In this document: positions 59,134-64,000 of the stretch, piece by piece
Layout: every line of letters starts with the position of its first letter
How positions within the stretch are numbered: position 1 is the stretch's first letter
Assembly (NCBI GenBank): GCA_032871835.1
Contig: CM065297.1
Coordinates: 29,211,598 to 29,275,597 of the forward strand
Reading direction: 5' to 3'
Source: Dipteronia dyeriana
Lineage: Eukaryota; Streptophyta; Magnoliopsida; Sapindales; Sapindaceae
Length of the DNA stretch: 64,000 nucleotides
The notes under the pieces: generated by a model
The model's database searches: none
Seen by the model: the letters and a program-made list of their open reading frames with translations, nothing else
Told to the model about the DNA's origin: nothing
Made by a program: the position numbers and the translations under genes

Positions 59134-61589
59134 CTACTCTTCCTTCCTTTCTACTTCTAGTGCAATCTCATTACGACGTGTGAATGGAAGTGTAAATGGC
59201 GGATTATACTGCAATCACATTTAAGAAAAACATCATCATTAAAAAAAAAGAAGCCATGCTATAAACAGATTGCCCAAAATCTAAATTATGAAAGACTTCG
59301 TTGCCACTAATCAGTCATTAAAGGTCTCACCTGTGCAGCTTCAACTGACGCACCCCCTTTCACTTGAAACTGCTTGTCATCTTTCAAAGCATTTCGTAAT
59401 TTCAGTTCCCGCTGTTTTACTTCTTCATCAGTAACAAAACCTGATTTAGAACAAAACAGAAAGAAGATCATTTATCATGTAATTGTCTACAATAAAGCAG
59501 TTGAGAAATTTTGATGTATCCTTGCACTACATACTCTGTTCCTTACTAAAATAATTCAATATTCTCACTATAAACAAACTTTTCTTTAATCATGTATCTT
59601 CCACAGAATAGCCAAAAATCTTAAACAATGACTATATTTTCTTACCGGGAACAGTTTAATCTTTTAATTATGTAAATGGTTAACAGTCTCAAGTGGTCAA
59701 GCTGAAGAAAAAATTATATCAATTAGGGGAACAAGACTAGTACATCCATGCACATTACAATAACCACAAAGAATCCCATATGCGTTCATTCTTTATCTAA
59801 GTTATCTTATTAATTATTGGAGAACACCTTAAATAAATTTACAAATGACAAACCTGAGAAGGCAACCACAGCAACAACTTTGCTCGGGACCTCTTTGATC
59901 CTCACGGATGGATCTTTAGGCAAAGGCAAGTCAGCACCATACTTAGCAGGCAAGACAAATGACATCTGCCACTTTTCTTGATCTTGCTACAGAATAAATA
60001 GTAAATATTTGTGAAGAACAGAAAATTATCAGGGAAACCCAAAAAGAAAATAACTTCTAAACAGAAGAAGATTGGTGAATTTAATCATATACCCTTAAAC
60101 ATTCTGCAAATGTAACTCCAACAAAAGAATTCTGAATCATACTTTTATCAAACCAAGCAAACAGACCTAAACAGCTAAAGTTGACTCGATCTCGATCTAT
60201 TTGTGTGTGTGAAGTCAACTCTATAATTCAAATCTCATATATGAAACCAGGATCTACTTGCGATAATTTTCATCAACCAAAAGAACCAAATAGATAGCAA
60301 AGAAAAACTGACAGTAATAAGTTTCGGATGTACATATGAAAAAAATCCAACATATAAATGGTATTGACTAACTAATGTTCCAGTCACTCGAAAGCTAGTT
60401 CAGATCAGCCTGGAAATAGAACAAAACTAAGAAACTCATATATAGGTTCGGCACATAGGTATATCTACAACATCCTCCACCCGAAATAAGCAAAAATGGA
60501 CATAATAATACCACGGGTACATTAAAGCATGTAATTTCATAATATAGAAAACAACGAACCTTATTATTAACATAAAATCAATGTATACTAACCCTCTTCG
60601 TTATCACAGGTGTTGTCAATTGCATCTTCTCCCCATCAGATTGAGCCTTTCGTGTAATAACAGGTGTAGTCATCTCCATTTTCTCTGCTGTTGTATTCTA
60701 AAAACATTGCAAGAAGATAAACAAACTAAGGAGACACTTGTATAAGAAAAGGGTATGAAATCAATCATCAAAACGGTCCTAATTACCTTACCAAACAGGT
60801 ACTCGGCCAAGACATTGAAGGATTGAGATGCCCCATTGAAATAAAATCCAGATTTCCCAGGCATGGTTACTTCCGCAATGAAGTACGACTGTTTACACAA
60901 TCAAAACACTAATTCAGGCATACATGAACCGAAAACATTGCAAACATATCGACAGAAGCAAAATTGCTAGCCAAACATAGAGATTATAGCTTTTCTTGAG
61001 TACAACTAAAATTTTACCTCAACTTCTCGTATCTCATACTGGTCACTCCTACTCAAAACCTTATACTTCACGGTCTCAATATCCGGAACTACACGAAACC
61101 CAATACGGAAAACATAAATAATTAAATTCAATTCCAAATCTCAAAAATTACTTGATACAAATAAAAAAGTTTCCATCAAAATCAATCCCCAGGAAAAAAA
61201 AAAAAAACCCTACCGGTCATCAAGGCTTCCTCTAAATTCCGGCTCTCAAACCTCTTTGGAAACACGTATTTGGCAGTCTCAGTCGCCAAGTCGGTCAAAA
61301 CTACAAATAAATGAGCGATAAACGAAATAAAAATCAGTCGAATAAAGAACAAAAAGGCAGTTAGTGGGATAAGAGTTTTGATTGATGAAGAAAAATGATG
61401 ACATATACGTCTCTGCGAGAGCGATGAGGTTTGGCAAGCGAGAGCAAAGACGAGAGAGAGTCGAGCTTCAAAAGCGGACATAGGTTTTTTTTCGTCAGAG
61501 GTGGCAATGGAGTTGGAGATCATTAAAGATGATTTGTTGGGGGTTTTGGGTAGAGAGTGGGTGATCAATGAAGGCTTGCAGAGTAGCAT
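59134..61589 (-). CDS. SOUL-family haem-binding-like protein, plastid, eight exons
   Basis: Exons on the minus strand: 61589-61409, 61300-61214, 61088-61018, 60888-60787, 60697-60593, 59986-59854, 59440-59331, 59208-59134. All introns are GT-AG and the phases close to 864 nt, giving 287 residues. The first about 50 residues ([20 protein letters not shown]) look like a plastid transit peptide. Then come [15 protein letters not shown] and the SOUL domain from [12 protein letters not shown] (residue 90) through [40 protein letters not shown] and [10 protein letters not shown] to [20 protein letters not shown]. It closely resembles Arabidopsis At3g10130 as I remember it. The family binds tetrapyrroles. 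The precise role is not proven. An in-frame ATG at 61,628 could add 13 residues; I prefer 61,589 because it opens the transit-like segment. Confidence 0.93.
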
Positions 61590-63171
61590 TTTCACTTTCT
61601 GGTTTTGAATTTCTGTTCGTTGATGCACAAGTGGTGGTCTCCTCCAATTTTCTGGTTATTAAAACGGAAAAAGCTTGGTACTGACCACTGAGTGACACCT
61701 CAAAGGTAAAACTCTTTCACTTCTTTGACTTCTTACCGTTTTCTCTCTTTCACTTTTTACCGGTTTCTCTTTTTCTTACGTGACGAGCAATATCTTATTA
61801 GCAATGTCCCTGAAGTTCGACTAGTTTTCAAAAACAAACCTCTAGTTTCAAATTTAAATAAAAACTCTTTTATTACACTTTATAATTTCAAAAAAAATTA
61901 GTATCCATTTGGAAAAGTTTATCTAACCGTAAAAAGAGTTTTTTTTTTTAATTACAAAAACCTTTTTTAAAAAAAAATATATCATTTAATTATCACTTAA
62001 TAGAACTTTTGAACGATTAAAAAAATTGTTTCTACTTGAAACAATTCAAAATTTAGGTTTTTCTGAATAGATCTTTTAGAGTTTTTTTTTTAATAAAACT
62101 AAAATATCTAATATATTCCTATCATTTAAAATAATTTTTAAATATTTTAATAATACTAACATTTAAAATAGCTTTTTTAATTGACAACCAAACGATCAAC
62201 ATCTTCCTATTAAAAACTCTAATTATAGAATGTATACTTTAAAATATTTATACCTAAACGATCTAGTTGAAGAAAGCCCTTCCAAACGAAACTTTAAACA
62301 ACAGCTAATTGTCTAACAAAAAAAACCCTCTTTTAAGGGGTTTTAGTGCTCGTTCCCTATTTGTCTAACAAAAAAAAACCCTTTTTTGAGATTTCAGTGC
62401 TCGTCTGGTTGAGATTTTTACTGATTCAAAATGTCTACAAACGTCTATTTAAGTTTTTTTTAGAGTTGTTTAATTAGACTTTTAAGATTGTCTATATTAA
62501 ATTGAATAGAGACTGGTAGAGTTTAAACATTTACTAGACAAAAACTCACGGAGAGATACTTCTCCAAATAGACATTATTTATATTTAAAAAAAAATCTAT
62601 CAACCAAACCACTACATTTTTTAAAATTAAATAAATAAACCTATTTCTTATAGATCTACTAAAAATAGATCTTTTACCGATCTAATCACATCTTTTTTGT
62701 CTCAATTAAGGGAATTTTTGCAATTCTACCTTAAAATGTAATAAGATTGAATACAATAAAATTTAAATTATACATCAAATTAATTTATAATAATGATAAT
62801 GATAATAAACAAGAGTTAAGTTACAAAAGCTAATTTAAATTTACTCCGCCTCTCCACACGTTAAAATATTTTAGGTATAATTGTTCCAAAAATTCATACA
62901 GAATGAAATCTTGATCCAATTCATGAAATGAATAACATATTATTTAGCAACTAAATTCCAACTCATAATTTAATTAATTTTACATAATAATATTAAAACA
63001 ATCATCACTAACATTTGCAAGCTAATCATACAAATACAAGTTTAACCGGCATGACTGCTTATTGTTCTCTATCCTTGTTCCATTTAGTAGAAAACTGTGG
63101 TGATGAAACATTTCCTTCTAACTCCAGAAATACAACAAAAAAAAGAACAGAACAAAACTAAGGGAAGTGGA
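61590..63171. other. Intergenic stretch between SOUL and HISN3
   Basis: It includes the SOUL 5' flank (CT-rich near 61,730-61,780) and the HISN3 3' UTR. A phrase of about 45 bases starting TTGTCTAACAAAAAAA is repeated at about 62,309 and 62,361. No gene is seen. Confidence 0.6.
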
Positions 63172-64000
63172 CTAAACGTCGTAATGCGATAGATGCCAGG
63201 CAAGAACATCTTTGTAAGGCAAGTTGCCGCCAAAAATATCTAAAGCACTGCCCACAGTAGCATCCACACGTCCCATCCCTGCTACTTTTATCTTCTCTAA
63301 ATCAGCCATTGTTGTTACTCCACCGCATATGTCACTGGAATCTGCCATCCCAAAACCACAAATGCATCAGTAACCATTGTTGAATTGATAATCAAGAATT
63401 ATTTGTCAAGAGATGAGAAAGTAGCAATATATTTTGCAACTGCAAATAAGAAAAACATACATAATCAGAAATGCAACGTTATAACTACTCACCGGTGAGT
63501 GCATGCCAAGTAATGTCACAAGCTCTTCATCAATTCCCAGCCTGCAAATAAACAAACAGATGAACACAGAATCTCCTAATTAATTACTTTTGTTAGAAGG
63601 ATTTTTAGTCCGACTAAAATAACAGGTACTAATAAATGACAGTCAATATTATTGACTACTATAAATTCAAAAGGTAACTAGCATAAACTATTAAATTGTA
63701 GATGAAGGAGAACGATATTCAGGATATGGCTTAATGGTTCTTGTTTGAAGTATACTTGGATTTCTTTTTTCAGTTGCAATTTTTCTTTTTCTTTTTTTCC
63801 AATCGGTCCACCATAATAGGCTTAATGGTTCTTGTTTGAAGTATACTTGGATCTCTTTTTTCGGTTGCAATTTTTCTTTTTCTTTTTTTCAAATCGGTCC
63901 ACCATAATAGGCCTTGATGCATTTCTTTTCAACTTACAGTGAATTGTGGATTTTACAAAGTCTAATTTTCTTTCTTCTTTCTTTTATGACTCCTCTCTCC
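63172..64000 (-). CDS. HISN3: HISN3 (BBMII isomerase) 3' exons, with a one-base deletion
   Basis: The last two coding exons on the minus strand, 63541-63493 and 63341-63172; the rest lies beyond the window. The first reads [16 protein letters not shown]. The second should begin IPVTYAGG and goes on as [20 protein letters not shown] and [18 protein letters not shown] to the stop at 63,172. This is the C-terminus of plant HisA-type phosphoribosylformimino-AICAR-phosphate isomerase, the fourth step of histidine synthesis, in plastids; the phosphate-binding GG and [10 protein letters not shown] loops are visible. Near 63,324/63,325 one base is missing in the alanine codon, which puts a stop three codons on if the normal GTGAGT donor at 63,492 is used. 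It may be an assembly error in an essential gene. Confidence 0.88.
63728..63910. repeat. 91-bp tandem duplication in the HISN3 intron
   Basis: Copies 63,728-63,818 and 63,819-63,909 differ at only a few bases. Each has GGCTTAATGGTTCTTGTTTG and CAATCGGTCCACCATAATAG-like ends. Confidence 0.95.

Noticed and set aside
61182..61628. A single-exon 148-codon reading of the SOUL gene start
   Set aside because: It reads through intron 1 (61,301-61,408). The spliced model restores the family sequence and phase.

Overview
The window is nuclear DNA of a flowering plant, most likely a eudicot. The evidence is AT-rich intergenic sequence, spliced genes with canonical GT-AG introns, plant gene families (PADRE/DUF4228, plastid SOUL haem-binding protein, HISN3) and many plant-type LTR retrotransposons and hAT/Harbinger-like elements. 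I estimate that about two thirds of the 64 kb is mobile DNA. No prokaryotic, organellar, tRNA, rRNA or CRISPR feature was found.

Layout. 0-2 kb: AT-rich DNA with two microsatellites. 2.0-4.8 kb: truncated Copia element (+). 5.1-22.4 kb: a Copia element (-) of the same broad family with 1.8 kb LTRs, split by a 3'-truncated Ty3/Gypsy Tat-type element (Gypsy-1, +, 11.9-20.5 kb). 22.4-31.9 kb: AT-rich DNA holding a possible solo LTR, a foldback MITE, a dispersed repeat with a 21-bp minisatellite, a 1.8 kb hAT-like element and a 1.0 kb Harbinger-like element. 31.9-43.9 kb: a complete 12.0 kb Tat-type Gypsy element (Gypsy-2, +) with 901-bp LTRs and a perfect TATTT target duplication. 44.2-51.7 kb: two GC-rich non-autonomous hAT elements, a second copy of the dispersed repeat, a single-exon PADRE gene (47,969-48,442, +) and a 919-bp TRIM. 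52.7-57.8 kb: a complete but decayed 5.0 kb Copia element (Copia-3, -) with a GGCTC duplication. 59.1-61.6 kb: an eight-exon SOUL gene (-) whose splice phases all close. 63.2-64.0 kb: the 3' exons of the histidine-biosynthesis gene HISN3 (-), with one base missing at a conserved site.

Host genes. The three are unrelated in function: a stress-type membrane-anchored PADRE protein, a plastid haem-binding-like protein, and an enzyme of histidine synthesis. SOUL and HISN3 lie in the same orientation about 1.6 kb apart. All autonomous-type elements carry stops and frameshifts, so none looks able to move by itself.

The most interesting structure is on the antisense strand of the two Tat-type Gypsy elements. 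Both carry, between integrase and 3' LTR, an antisense gene resembling the 'putative gypsy-type transposon' (Transposase_28-like) family. It has an intron at the same place and in the same phase in both diverged copies, and Gypsy-2 also has promoter-like motifs and a polyadenylation signal on that strand. Such antisense ORFs are known in the Tat lineage. The paired intron evidence and the promoter arrangement are what deserve checking here. The two elements also share two in-frame gag stops at exactly matching codons.
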